From contig NZ_CP108070.1 in NCBI RefSeq assembly GCF_036178845.1, forward strand, positions 9,238,001 through 9,302,000: a DNA stretch of 64,000 bases. The letters run 5' to 3'. This stretch comes from Streptomyces sp. NBC_00271 (lineage in GTDB: Bacteria > Actinomycetota > Actinomycetes > Streptomycetales > Streptomycetaceae). Below, piece by piece: positions 1 through 7,892 of this stretch (its first letter is position 1; the number at the start of each line of letters is the position of its first letter). The notes beneath the pieces were generated by a model. The model did no database searches, was not told where the DNA came from, and worked only from the letters and a program-made list of their open reading frames with translations. A program made the position numbers and the translations under genes.

Positions 1-227
1 TCCTTGGAGCGGAAGTGGCGGAAGAACGTGCGGCGGGCCACCCCGGCCCGGGCCGCGATCTCGTCGACGGTGGTCGCCTCGTACCCCTTGGTCGCGAACA
101 GCTCCATGGCCGCGGCCGCCAGTTCTCGGCGCATCTTGAGCCGTTGGGCGGCGGCGCGACTGCCCGCGGCGCTCTCCGGAGCGTCGGGCGTGGCTGGTGT
201 ACGTGAGGACTTGGCGGGCTGGGACAT
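1..227 (-). CDS. TetR/AcrR family transcriptional regulator (N-terminal part)
   Basis: The gene starts at the ATG complementary to 225-227 and runs off the left edge, so only about 75 codons are visible. After a disordered, Ala/Ser-rich tail of about 28 residues comes a classic TetR DNA-binding domain: a first helix ending ELFATKGYEATTVDEIA, then the helix-turn-helix ending GVARRTFFRHFRSK. The ligand-binding domain lies outside the window, so the inducer and targets cannot be judged. It lies upstream of, and on the same strand as, the acyl-CoA dehydrogenase gene, but a strong hairpin separates the two, so it is probably not in one transcript with it. Confidence 0.88.
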   Translation of the reverse strand, partial: MSQPAKSSRTPATPDAPESAAGSRAAAQRLKMRRELAAAAMELFATKGYEATTVDEIAARAGVARRTFFRHFRSK

Positions 228-270
228 GACCCGAACGTACTGCATGTGCGCAGGGGAACGCGCATGTCCG

Positions 271-305
271 GGGAACCCCCCACCCTCGACGGGTGGGGGG
301 TTCCC
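271..305 (-). terminator. Strong hairpin, likely terminator of the hydroxyacyl-CoA dehydrogenase gene
   Basis: A perfect 15-bp stem (271-285 with 291-305) closes a 5-nt loop. It lies 59 bp past the stop codon of the dehydrogenase gene and before the TetR start. There is no U-tract, as is usual in Streptomyces. Confidence 0.75.
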
Positions 306-363
306 GGCCGGGCCGAGCAGTCCGCCCCAGTCGGCGGTGTCGGCCAGCCGGTCGCCGGGACGC

Positions 364-2169
364 TCAGCGGCGGGCATATTCGCGGAAGCCGCGGCCCGTC
401 TTGCGGCCGAGGCAGCCCGCGGCCACCAGGTGCTCCAGGAGCGGCGCGGGGGCGAGACCCGGGTCGCGGAACTCGCGGTGCAGGACCTTCTCGATGGCGA
501 GCGAGACGTCCAGACCGACGACGTCGAGGAGTTCGAACGGCCCCATCGGGTAGCCGCCGCCCAGCTTCATCGCGGCGTCGATGTCGTCGAGGGTGGCGTA
601 GTGCTCCTGGACCATCTTGATCGCGTTGTTCAGGTACGGGAAGAGCAGCGCGTTCACGATGAAACCGGCCCGGTCCCCGCAGTCCACCGGGTGCTTGCGG
701 ATCTTCCCGCACAGCTCGCGGACCGTGGCGTGCACGTCGTCCGTGGTCAGGACGGTCCTGACCACCTCGACCAGCTTCATCGCCGGGGCCGGGTTGAAGA
801 AGTGCATGCCGATCACGTCCTGGGGGCGTGAGGTGGCACGGGCGCAGGCGACCACGGGCAGCGAGGAGGTGGTCGTGGCGAGGATCGCGCCGGGCTTGCA
901 GACCTTGTCGAACACCCCGAACAGCTGCTGCTTGACCTCCAGGTCCTCGGCCACCGCCTCCAGGGCGAGATCGACGTCGGCGAAGGCGTCGTACGAGCCC
1001 GCCGGGACGATCAGGTCCAGGGTGCTCGCGGCGGCCTCGGCGGTCATCCGGCCCTTGTCGACCGAGCGGGCCAGCGACTTGCCGATGCGGGCCTTCGCGG
1101 CCTGTGCCTTCTCCTCGGTGCGGGCGGCGAGGACGACCTCGTACCCGGCCTTCGCGAAGACCTCGGCGATGCCGGAGGCCATGGTCCCCGAGCCCGCGAC
1201 GCCGACGGAGCGGACCGTGCGGCCGGGGACCTCGGGGCCGCCGGAGAGGGGGGTCAGCGCGTCCCGCACGACCGTCGCGCTGCCGGGCGCCTCGTAGGAG
1301 TAGAAGCCCCGCCCCGACTTGCGGCCGGTCAGGCCCGCCTCGCTGAGCTGCTTGAGGATGGGCGCGGGGGCGTGCAGCCGGTCGCGGGACTCGGCGTACA
1401 TGGCCTCCAGGACCGTCCGCGCGGTGTCGACGCCGATCAGGTCGAGCAGCGCGAGCGGGCCCATGGGCAGCCCGCAGCCGAGCTTCATCGCGGCGTCGAT
1501 GTCCTCGCGCGAGGCGTACTTGGCCTCGTACATCGCGGCGGCCTGGTTGAGGTAGCCGAACAGCAGCCCGTCGGCGACGAAGCCGGGGCGGTCGCCGACC
1601 GCGACGGGCTCCTTGCCGAGGTCGAGCGCGAGGTTGGTGACCGCGCTCACGGCCGTGGGCGCGGTCAGCACCGACGACACGACCTCGACCAGCTTCATCG
1701 CCGGGGCCGGGTTGAAGAAGTGCAGGCCGAGGACGCGCTCGGGGCGGGCCGAGTCGGCGGCCAGGCGCGTCACCGAGAGCGCGTTGGTGCCGGTGGCCAG
1801 GATGGTGTCCGGACGCACGATGCCGTCCAGCGCGCGGAAGACCTGCTGCTTGATCTCGTACGACTCCGGGGTCACCTCGATGACCAGATCGGCGTCGGCG
1901 GCGGCCGCGAGGTCGGTGAAGGTGCGGAAGCGGGGCAGGGCGTCGGCGCGCTCCTGCTCGCTGAGGCGCTCGCGTCGCACGGCGCGGGCGGTGGAGGCTT
2001 CGAGGGCGGAGACGGCCTGGGCGGCCGCGGCCTCGCTGATGTCGATGCCGATGACGTCGAGGCCGGCCCGGACGAGGACCTCGGCGATGCCGGTGCCCAT
2101 CGTGCCGAGGCCGACGACGGCGACGGTCTTGATGGGGGACAGAGGGGTGTCGGACAGGGGAGTTGCCAT
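364..2169 (-). CDS. 3-hydroxyacyl-CoA dehydrogenase, duplicated two-domain form
   Basis: This 601-aa enzyme should oxidise 3-hydroxyacyl-CoA (probably 3-hydroxybutyryl-CoA) with NAD in fatty-acid or butanoate metabolism in the cytoplasm. It is an internal duplication. Residues 14-295 and 320-601 each carry a Rossmann fold (GLGTMG at 20-25, GSGTMA at 326-331), the HFFNPAPAMKLVEVV catalytic block (His150 and His456) and a C-terminal 3HCDH domain (DRPGFV and DRAGFI blocks). Single-domain enzymes are about 290 aa. The start at 2169 is chosen because GGAG lies 7 nt upstream; an upstream in-frame extension of 35 residues has no homology-like character. The second dinucleotide motif ends in Ala rather than Gly, so the two halves may differ in cofactor use. 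Confidence 0.9.
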   Translation of the reverse strand: MATPLSDTPLSPIKTVAVVGLGTMGTGIAEVLVRAGLDVIGIDISEAAAAQAVSALEASTARAVRRERLSEQERADALPRFRTFTDLAAAADADLVIEVTPESYEIKQQVFRALDGIVRPDTILATGTNALSVTRLAADSARPERVLGLHFFNPAPAMKLVEVVSSVLTAPTAVSAVTNLALDLGKEPVAVGDRPGFVADGLLFGYLNQAAAMYEAKYASREDIDAAMKLGCGLPMGPLALLDLIGVDTARTVLEAMYAESRDRLHAPAPILKQLSEAGLTGRKSGRGFYSYEAPGSATVVRDALTPLSGGPEVPGRTVRSVGVAGSGTMASGIAEVFAKAGYEVVLAARTEEKAQAAKARIGKSLARSVDKGRMTAEAAASTLDLIVPAGSYDAFADVDLALEAVAEDLEVKQQLFGVFDKVCKPGAILATTTSSLPVVACARATSRPQDVIGMHFFNPAPAMKLVEVVRTVLTTDDVHATVRELCGKIRKHPVDCGDRAGFIVNALLFPYLNNAIKMVQEHYATLDDIDAAMKLGGGYPMGPFELLDVVGLDVSLAIEKVLHREFRDPGLAPAPLLEHLVAAGCLGRKTGRGFREYARR

Positions 2170-2363
2170 CGCGGGACTCCAGGAAGAGGGTGACGACTGA
2201 GGAGCGCACGCAGGTACGCCGAGGAGGCGCACGGAGTGCGGAGAGTGCGGGTGTTGCCGGGCTGACGAGCGCACACGCCCGGTGCCGTCCAGAGGGGGTG
2301 CCCGCGAGGGCGCACCCGGGGAACGGTGAAGCCGACCGGCCCTGTCCCGGAGCCGTGTCGCAC

Positions 2364-2381
2364 TGAGGTACCTGAGGTACC
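2364..2381. repeat. Tandem 9-bp repeat TGAGGTACC x2
   Basis: Two exact adjacent copies of TGAGGTACC lie about 195 bp upstream of the dehydrogenase start, in the 375-bp gap 2170-2544 between divergent genes. The only other thing seen in this gap is a TAGGCT hexamer before the HEAT gene. The copies could be regulator half-sites, but nothing in the sequence proves it. Confidence 0.5.
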
Positions 2382-2544
2382 GAACCGACTGCTCTCACGG
2401 CGGCTGCGTCACCAGGCCACCGCAAGCAAAACGCGAGTGGGTAACTCGCTCGTCTGAGCTTAACCCGCCGGTAACGAGCGCGCCAGCCCCCGAGTTTGTG
2501 ATGTAGGTCCCGGAGCGACGGGGGCCGCGCCTAGGCTCGGCTTC

Positions 2545-3114
2545 ATGGACGAAGAGTTGCGATCACTCACGGAGCGTCTACGAAACGAGGCGGGGGCTTC
2601 GCCGGTGTACGAGCGACTCGTGGCGACCGAGGATCCGAAGGTGCTGGCCGACGCGCTGACCGCGCCCGGACAGCCTTTGTGGGCCCGGGAGTTGGTCGCC
2701 TTCCGGCTCGGACTCGCCGGGGACCGGCGGGCCTTCGAGGCCCTGGTCCTGCTGCTGAACCACCGCGACCCACAGCGCTGCGCGTCCGCAGCGCACGCGC
2801 TCGCCCGCCTCGGCGATCCGCGCACGGCCCGCGCGGCGGCCGCGCTCGCGACCAACGAGCTGCGCGTCGCCTACGCGCTGCATCCCGTACGACTCCTGGT
2901 CGAGCTGCGCGCCCCCGAGGCCGTACCGGCGCTGATCACCACCCTGGGGCGCAGGCTGCGCCCCCACGACCCCTACCGCGTGGTCGCCCTGGCCTGTGTG
3001 GAGGGGCTCGGAACGCTGGGGGACGTACGCGCGAGACCCGTCCTGAACGAGGCGCTCGCCCATCCGGCACTCGCCGAGGCGGCGGTGCACGCGCTGGCCC
3101 GACTGCCCGGGTGA
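2545..3114 (+). CDS. HEAT-repeat domain protein
   Basis: This 189-aa protein is built of short Ala/Leu-rich helical pairs, for example DPQRCASAAHALARLGDPRTA and ALACVEGLGTLGDVRARPVL, the pattern of HEAT or PBS-lyase-type repeats. Such proteins are scaffolds or binding partners; no catalytic motif is seen. No Shine-Dalgarno sequence precedes the ATG. Instead TAGGCT lies 7 nt upstream, so the mRNA is probably leaderless. It is divergent from the dehydrogenase gene. Its partner and role are unknown. Confidence 0.82.
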   Translation: MDEELRSLTERLRNEAGASPVYERLVATEDPKVLADALTAPGQPLWARELVAFRLGLAGDRRAFEALVLLLNHRDPQRCASAAHALARLGDPRTARAAAALATNELRVAYALHPVRLLVELRAPEAVPALITTLGRRLRPHDPYRVVALACVEGLGTLGDVRARPVLNEALAHPALAEAAVHALARLPG

Positions 3115-3255
3115 CACGGCGGGCGGCCGACGGGCCGCCTCCCGCAGCGCCTCGTCGACCGTGCTCACCGTGTCGTCGCGCTCCGGACCCGGCCCTTCGA
3201 GCGTAGTCCGTGACGTCCGCACGGGAACGGTCATAACCGCAAAGATGTTCCCCCG

Positions 3256-3822
3256 CTACGGGCGCGCCCCGGTATCGGCGCCGGGGCGCGTGAGGGTGCG
3301 GGCGTACCGGACCTCGGGCACCGCGACACCGTCCACATCGAAAGGTTCCTCGCCACCGTCGGGACCGAACCCGGCCTGTGCGTAGAACCGACGCGCCCTG
3401 GTGTTTCCCTCGAGCACCCACAGCAGCATGCGCTCGTGCCCCGCGGCGGTGCAGCGGGCGATCGATTCCGTGAGAAGCGCGCGGCCCACTCCGGCCCCGA
3501 TCCGCTCGGGATCGACGTAGATCGCGTACAACTCGGCCGCCCCGATGCCGTCGCCGCGGGCTTCGTCGTCCCGGTACGGGCCATGGCAGGCCCAGCCGAC
3601 CACCTCGCCGTCCCGCTCGGCGACCAGGTTCACGATCGCGCCGCCGCCCCGCCCGAAACGCTCGCGCCGCCGGGCCGCGTCCTCGGCCACGCTGAGCGCG
3701 TCGAGGTACGACTGGGGCAGCAGCCCCCGGTACGCGGTCCGCCAGCCGCGGATACGGATCTCGGCCACCCGCTCGCAGTCCGAGAGGACCATCTCCCGGA
3801 TCCGGACCGGGAGTGCGCTCAC
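3256..3822 (-). CDS. GNAT family N-acetyltransferase
   Basis: The 188-aa protein has the GNAT fold order: an N-terminal IREMVLSDCERVAEI strand-helix, the ELYAIYVDPERIGAGVGRALL acetyl-CoA-binding motif A (variant of QxxGxG/A), then NTRARRFYAQAGF motif B. It should transfer an acetyl group from acetyl-CoA to an amine; the substrate is unknown. It starts at a GTG that overlaps the stop codon of the upstream RidA-like gene by 4 nt (GTGA), so translation of the two is probably coupled. Confidence 0.88.
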   Translation of the reverse strand: MSALPVRIREMVLSDCERVAEIRIRGWRTAYRGLLPQSYLDALSVAEDAARRRERFGRGGGAIVNLVAERDGEVVGWACHGPYRDDEARGDGIGAAELYAIYVDPERIGAGVGRALLTESIARCTAAGHERMLLWVLEGNTRARRFYAQAGFGPDGGEEPFDVDGVAVPEVRYARTLTRPGADTGARP

Positions 3823-4217
3823 TCGCCCACCACCGCATATGCCTCGATCTCCATCAGGAACTCGGGGCGGACCAGCGCGGCGACCTGGACCGCCGACGCG
3901 GCCGGGAGTCGGTCCGCGGGTATGTGGGCGTCGCGGGCCGCGCGGACGGCCGGCATGTGGGCCATGTCCGTGACGAAGAAGGTGAGTTTGACGACGTCGT
4001 CGAAGGTCGCCCCGGCGGCGGCCAGACAGCGGCGCAGGTTCTCGAACACCTGGCGGGCCTGCGCGGCCGGGTCGCCCGCGCCGACGAGCTTGCCGTCCTC
4101 GTCCAGGGCGAGCTGCCCCGAGACCGCGACGAAGCGGCCCGTACCGAGGACGACATGCGAGTACGCGGCGGCGGGGGCGACCCCGTCGGGGGCGGGAATG
4201 CGGGTCAGCTCACTCAT
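3819..4217 (-). CDS. RidA family (YjgF/YER057c/UK114) protein
   Basis: The 132-aa sequence shows the RidA pattern: AYSHVVLGTGRFVAVSGQLALD near the N-terminus, QARQVFENLRRCLAAAGATFDDVVKLTFFVTD in the middle and MEIEAYAVVGE at the end. RidA proteins form trimers that hydrolyse reactive enamine/imine intermediates. The canonical C-terminal Arg of the RidA subgroup (usually in an R-x-E context) is not evident, so it is better called family than RidA proper. The start MSELTR is preferred over an in-frame ATG 18 nt upstream; neither has a strong ribosome site. First gene of a two-gene operon with the acetyltransferase. Confidence 0.85.
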   Translation of the reverse strand: MSELTRIPAPDGVAPAAAYSHVVLGTGRFVAVSGQLALDEDGKLVGAGDPAAQARQVFENLRRCLAAAGATFDDVVKLTFFVTDMAHMPAVRAARDAHIPADRLPAASAVQVAALVRPEFLMEIEAYAVVGE

Positions 4218-4273
4218 GCGTCCATGGTGGACCATGGGTCTGACAACGCCCCCGACGGGCCGTCAGGGCGTGC

Positions 4274-5878
4274 TCAGCCGCGGTGGCCGAGCAGCCCGTG
4301 CAGCGTCGCGCCTGCCGAGGACGCACCGCCCGAGGTGGTGGACAACGCAGCCTTCGTGCTCTTCGGCTCCGGGTCCGGCAGCTTCTTGCACACCGCGTCG
4401 GCCACGCCGCTGCCGTGCGGCACCTTGCCGTTGGTGAGGTACGCCGCCAGGTACTTGTCCAGGCAGGCGTTTCCGCTCAGCGTGATGCCGTGGTTCCCGC
4501 CGCCCTGCTCGACCACCAGGCTGGAGCCGCGCAGTGCGTGATGAACAGTCACGCCGCCCTGGTAGGGAGTGGCCGCGTCGTTCGTGGCCTGGAAGAGCAG
4601 CGTCGGCGGCAGCGCCTTGTTGGCGATGTTCACCGGCCGCAGCGTCTTCGTCGGCCAGAACGCGCACGGCGCGTTGTACCAGGCGTTGTTCCAGGTCATG
4701 AACGGCGCCTTGCCGTACACCGCCCAGTTGTCCTTGCGCCACTGGTTCCAGTCGCGCGGCCAGGACGCGTCACGGCACTGCACCGAGGTGTAGATGCTGT
4801 AACCGTTGTCGCCGGAGGCGTTGACGGCGCCGAGGTTCTCGTAGGCCGCGACGAGCGGGGCCGTCTTCTTGTCGTTCACGTAGGCCGCGAACGCGTCGGC
4901 GAGGGAGGGCCAGTAGCCGTTGTAGTAGCCGCCCGGGATGAAGGTGTCCTCCAGTTCGGAGGCGCCCACCTTGTTGCCCGCGGGGTTCTTGGCGAGCGCC
5001 CCCCGCATGGCGTACCACTTGGCCTCGACCTTGGCCGGGTCCGTACCGAGCTTGTAGGTCGCGTCGTGCTTGGCGACCCAGGCCATGAACGCCTGGTGGC
5101 GGTCGTTGAAGGCGTAGTCCTGGCCGATGTTGTCCTCGTACCAGACACCGCTGGGGTCGACGATGGAGTCGAGCACCAGACGGCGTACGCGCTGCGGGTA
5201 GAGCTTCGCGTACACGGCACCGAGGTAGGTGCCGTACGAGTAACCGAAGTAGTTGATCTTCTTGGCGCCGAGCGCGGCGCGGATCGAGTCCATGTCCCGG
5301 ACCGCGCTCACCGTGTCGATGTACGGCAGCAGGTCGGCGTACTTCTTGCCGCACGCCTTGGCGAAGGCCTTGGCGCGGTCGAGGTTGGCCTTCTCGATCG
5401 CGGCCGTACTGGGCACGGAGTTCGGGCGCACCGGGTTGAAGGACCCGGGCCTGCAGTCCAGGGCGGGCTTGCTGGCGCCGACACCGCGTGGGTCGAAGCC
5501 GATGACGTCGTACTGCGCCGCCACTGCCTTCGGCAGCGAGGAGGCGACGAATCCGGCCAGCGAGAGCCCGCTGCCGCCGGGACCGCCCGGGTTCACCAGC
5601 AGCGGCCCCTGGTACGTCTTCGCGGTGTGCGGCACGCGTGAGAGGGCGAGGGTGATCTGCCGGCCGTGGGGCTTGGAGTGGTCCAGCGGCACCTTCAGGG
5701 ACGCGCATTGGAGCTTTGGATAGCTGCTGGTCCCGCACTTCTTCCAGGTGGGTTTCGCGGTGGTGAGGGTGGTGCGCGGTGCGGTCGCGGAACCGGCGCT
5801 CGCGTCGGCGGGGATCGACGTGATCATCCCGGCCAGCACGGCCGCCGCCCCGCACAGAGCAGCTGCGCGTTTCTTCAC
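4274..5878 (-). CDS. Secreted tripeptidyl-aminopeptidase, alpha/beta-hydrolase (S33-like)
   Basis: This 534-aa exported serine peptidase resembles Streptomyces Tap/SlpD/SlpE enzymes that remove N-terminal tripeptides. The GTG start at 5878 has GGGAGG 4 nt upstream and gives a proper signal peptide (KKRAAALCGAAAVLAG..., Ala-x-Ala near residue 28); an ATG 42 nt upstream lacks this logic. Oxyanion-loop NPGGPGGSG lies near 96-104, the nucleophile elbow GYSYG at 212-216 (Ser214), and a C-terminal TAP-like domain supplies Asp434 (TNDAATP) and His463 (GGNHG). Several Cys residues suggest disulfides. The C-terminal tail of about 30 residues is Ser/Ala/Gly-rich. Monocistronic. Confidence 0.9.
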   Translation of the reverse strand: MKKRAAALCGAAAVLAGMITSIPADASAGSATAPRTTLTTAKPTWKKCGTSSYPKLQCASLKVPLDHSKPHGRQITLALSRVPHTAKTYQGPLLVNPGGPGGSGLSLAGFVASSLPKAVAAQYDVIGFDPRGVGASKPALDCRPGSFNPVRPNSVPSTAAIEKANLDRAKAFAKACGKKYADLLPYIDTVSAVRDMDSIRAALGAKKINYFGYSYGTYLGAVYAKLYPQRVRRLVLDSIVDPSGVWYEDNIGQDYAFNDRHQAFMAWVAKHDATYKLGTDPAKVEAKWYAMRGALAKNPAGNKVGASELEDTFIPGGYYNGYWPSLADAFAAYVNDKKTAPLVAAYENLGAVNASGDNGYSIYTSVQCRDASWPRDWNQWRKDNWAVYGKAPFMTWNNAWYNAPCAFWPTKTLRPVNIANKALPPTLLFQATNDAATPYQGGVTVHHALRGSSLVVEQGGGNHGITLSGNACLDKYLAAYLTNGKVPHGSGVADAVCKKLPDPEPKSTKAALSTTSGGASSAGATLHGLLGHRG

Positions 5879-6048
5879 AGAGCCTCCCAAGGACGGAGGA
5901 TTTTGAGCCGTGCACGCCACGGCCTTCGCCGCATCGTCCCGGAAAGCGGCCCCGGAAGAACTCGTTCTGGAAAGTCTTGACCCGATTGAGCCGTGTGATG
6001 CGCTCGGATGCCGTCAGGAACGGGCCGGACAACGGCCGTTCGCCGTGG

Positions 6049-7101
6049 TCAGAGCAGGGTGAGCTGGGTCGGCTCCGGCGTGGCGGGCGCCATGGGCTCG
6101 GCGGGCTCCGCGGGCGCGGCGATCCTGCGGGGCATCCCCGCGCGCGTGGGACCGATGCCGTACTCCTGGGCGAGCTCGTGGACCTGACGGGTGATCCGGC
6201 GCTGGTACCACTTCGGGGCGTAGGCGCCCTCCGCGTACAGCCGCTCGTAACGCCGTACGAGATACGGGTGGTAGTGCTCCAACCAGGCCATGAACCACTC
6301 GCGGGCGCCGGGCCGCAGATGCAGTACGAGCGGGGTCACCGAGGTGGCCCCGGAGGCCGCTATCGCCCGTACGGTGGCGCGTAGTTGGGCCGGGCTGTCG
6401 CCCAGGAAGGGGATCACGGGGGCCATCAGGACCCCGCAGCCGATGCCGTGGTCCGTGAGGGTGCGCACGACGTCCAGACGGCGCTCCGGGGCCGGGGTGC
6501 CCGGCTCGACGGTGCGCCACAGCTGGGAGTCGGTGAAGCCCACGGAGACCGAGATCCCGACGTCGGTGACCTCGGAGGCCTGCTTCAGCAGGTCGAGGTC
6601 GCGCAGGATCAGCGTGCCCTTCGTCAGGATCGAGAAGGGGTTCGCGTGGTCGCGCAGGGCCGCGATGATGCCGGGCATCAGCCGGTAGCGGCCCTCGGCC
6701 CGCTGGTAGCAGTCGACGTTCGTGCCCATCGCGATGTGCTCGCCCTGCCAGCGGCGTGAGCCGAGCTGGCGGCGCAGCAGTTCCGGCGCGTTGACCTTCA
6801 CCACGATCTGGGAGTCGAAGTCGAGTCCCGTGTCGAGGTCCAGATAGCTGTGGGTCTTGCGCGCGAAGCAGTACACACACGCGTGTGTGCAGCCCCGATA
6901 GGGGTTGACCGTCCACTCGAAGGGCATGCGCGAGGCCCCCGGTACCCGGTTCACGATCGAGCGGGCCCGGATCTCATGGAACGTGATGCCACGGAACTCC
7001 GGGGTGTCGAACGTACGGGTGGTCACCGCGTCCGCGCCGAACAGCGCGGCGTCCCGGGCGCGGTCCCCGGCGGGGTCCGCTGTGAGGTTGTCCCAGCGCA
7101 T
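6049..7101 (-). CDS. Radical SAM protein, Rv2578c / spore-photoproduct-lyase-like family
   Basis: The 350-aa protein has a CxxxCxxC cluster motif (Cys71, Cys75, Cys78 in CTHACVYC) that would hold a 4Fe-4S cluster and cleave S-adenosylmethionine, followed by a TIM-barrel-like body with GTNVDCYQRAEG and SILTKGTLILRDLDLL segments typical of SplB-like proteins. Related actinobacterial proteins are of unknown substrate, possibly DNA repair. The start at 7101 has GAGGAGG 4 nt upstream. A good match to a LexA/SOS box lies 33 nt before the start, which supports a DNA-damage role. The last 25 residues are a Pro/Ala tail. Confidence 0.88.
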   Translation of the reverse strand: MRWDNLTADPAGDRARDAALFGADAVTTRTFDTPEFRGITFHEIRARSIVNRVPGASRMPFEWTVNPYRGCTHACVYCFARKTHSYLDLDTGLDFDSQIVVKVNAPELLRRQLGSRRWQGEHIAMGTNVDCYQRAEGRYRLMPGIIAALRDHANPFSILTKGTLILRDLDLLKQASEVTDVGISVSVGFTDSQLWRTVEPGTPAPERRLDVVRTLTDHGIGCGVLMAPVIPFLGDSPAQLRATVRAIAASGATSVTPLVLHLRPGAREWFMAWLEHYHPYLVRRYERLYAEGAYAPKWYQRRITRQVHELAQEYGIGPTRAGMPRRIAAPAEPAEPMAPATPEPTQLTLL

Positions 7102-7133
7102 GACGCCTCCTCGATAGCACTGGCCACAGAATA

Positions 7134-7145
7134 GAACACATGTTC
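7134..7145. promoter_or_regulatory. Candidate LexA/SOS box
   Basis: GAACACATGTTC fits the Gram-positive Cheo/SOS box core GAACN4GTTC. With flanks it matches 13 of 14 positions of the published Bacillus consensus CGAACRNRYGTTYC. It sits between the divergent radical SAM and SRPBCC genes, nearer the radical SAM start. Confidence 0.65.
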
Positions 7146-7250
7146 CCTTGATCGTGCGACCGCAATTTCGGGGCCCCGATTTGGGGGGTCGGGCCGCCGG
7201 GTGGTTGGCTTGCCGCACACCCCGAGTCACCAAGTGCTGGAGGAAGTGCA

Positions 7251-7694
7251 ATGGCGCAGGTCGAGGCCACGACGGAGCGGGTCATCGCGGCGAACGCGGA
7301 GGCGGTGTTCGACGCCCTGGCCGACTACAGCGGCACGCGCGCGAAGCTGCTGCCCGAGCACTTCAGCGAGTACGAGGTGCGCGAGGGCGGCGACGGCGAG
7401 GGCACCCTCGTCCACTGGAAGCTCCAGGCCACCAGCAAGCGCGTGCGCGACTGCCTGCTCGAGGTCACCGAGCCCACCGACGGCGAGCTCGTCGAGAAGG
7501 ACCGCAACTCCTCCATGGTCACCACCTGGCGGGTCACCCCGGCCGGTGAGGGCAAGTCCCGCGTCGTCGTCACCACCGTCTGGGACGGCGCGGGCGGCAT
7601 CGGCGGCTTCTTCGAGAAGACCTTCGCGCCCAAGGGCCTCGGCAGGATCTACGACCTGGTGCTCGACAAACTCGCCACCGAGACGCAGAAGTAG
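7251..7694 (+). CDS. SRPBCC (START/Bet v1-like) family protein
   Basis: The 147-aa protein begins QVEATTERVIAANAEAVFDALADY, the usual first strand and helix of the SRPBCC hydrophobic-ligand cavity fold, and continues with the expected antiparallel strands and a long C-terminal helix (EKTFAPKGLGRIYDLVLDKL). Proteins of this type bind or transform lipids, polyketides or other hydrophobic molecules; the ligand is unknown. GGAGGAAG lies 4 nt upstream of the ATG. The end of the gene and its stop codon lie in a 14-bp tandem duplication. It is divergent from the radical SAM gene and shares its SOS-box region. Confidence 0.85.
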   Translation: MAQVEATTERVIAANAEAVFDALADYSGTRAKLLPEHFSEYEVREGGDGEGTLVHWKLQATSKRVRDCLLEVTEPTDGELVEKDRNSSMVTTWRVTPAGEGKSRVVVTTVWDGAGGIGGFFEKTFAPKGLGRIYDLVLDKLATETQK

Positions 7695-7707
7695 AGACGC
7701 AGAAGTA
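7680..7707. repeat. 14-bp tandem duplication across a stop codon
   Basis: GAGACGCAGAAGTA occurs twice without gap (7680-7693, 7694-7707). The first copy supplies the last codons and the TAG stop of the SRPBCC gene. Confidence 0.85.
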
Positions 7708-7892
7708 GCCCGGACGTACGCCTCTTTGGCAGTCGCACGGCCCAAGAGGCAACTCTCCGGGGCGCGTTGTCACCCTCACCGGTTCGAGTGGATGTCCTCG
7801 TGAAGCGGTGGTACGCCGTAACTCGTCGTGCTTGCTCACAGTTGTCGCGATAAGCGGGAATTGTGCGGTGGGCGCGACGAGGGGAGCGGTAC

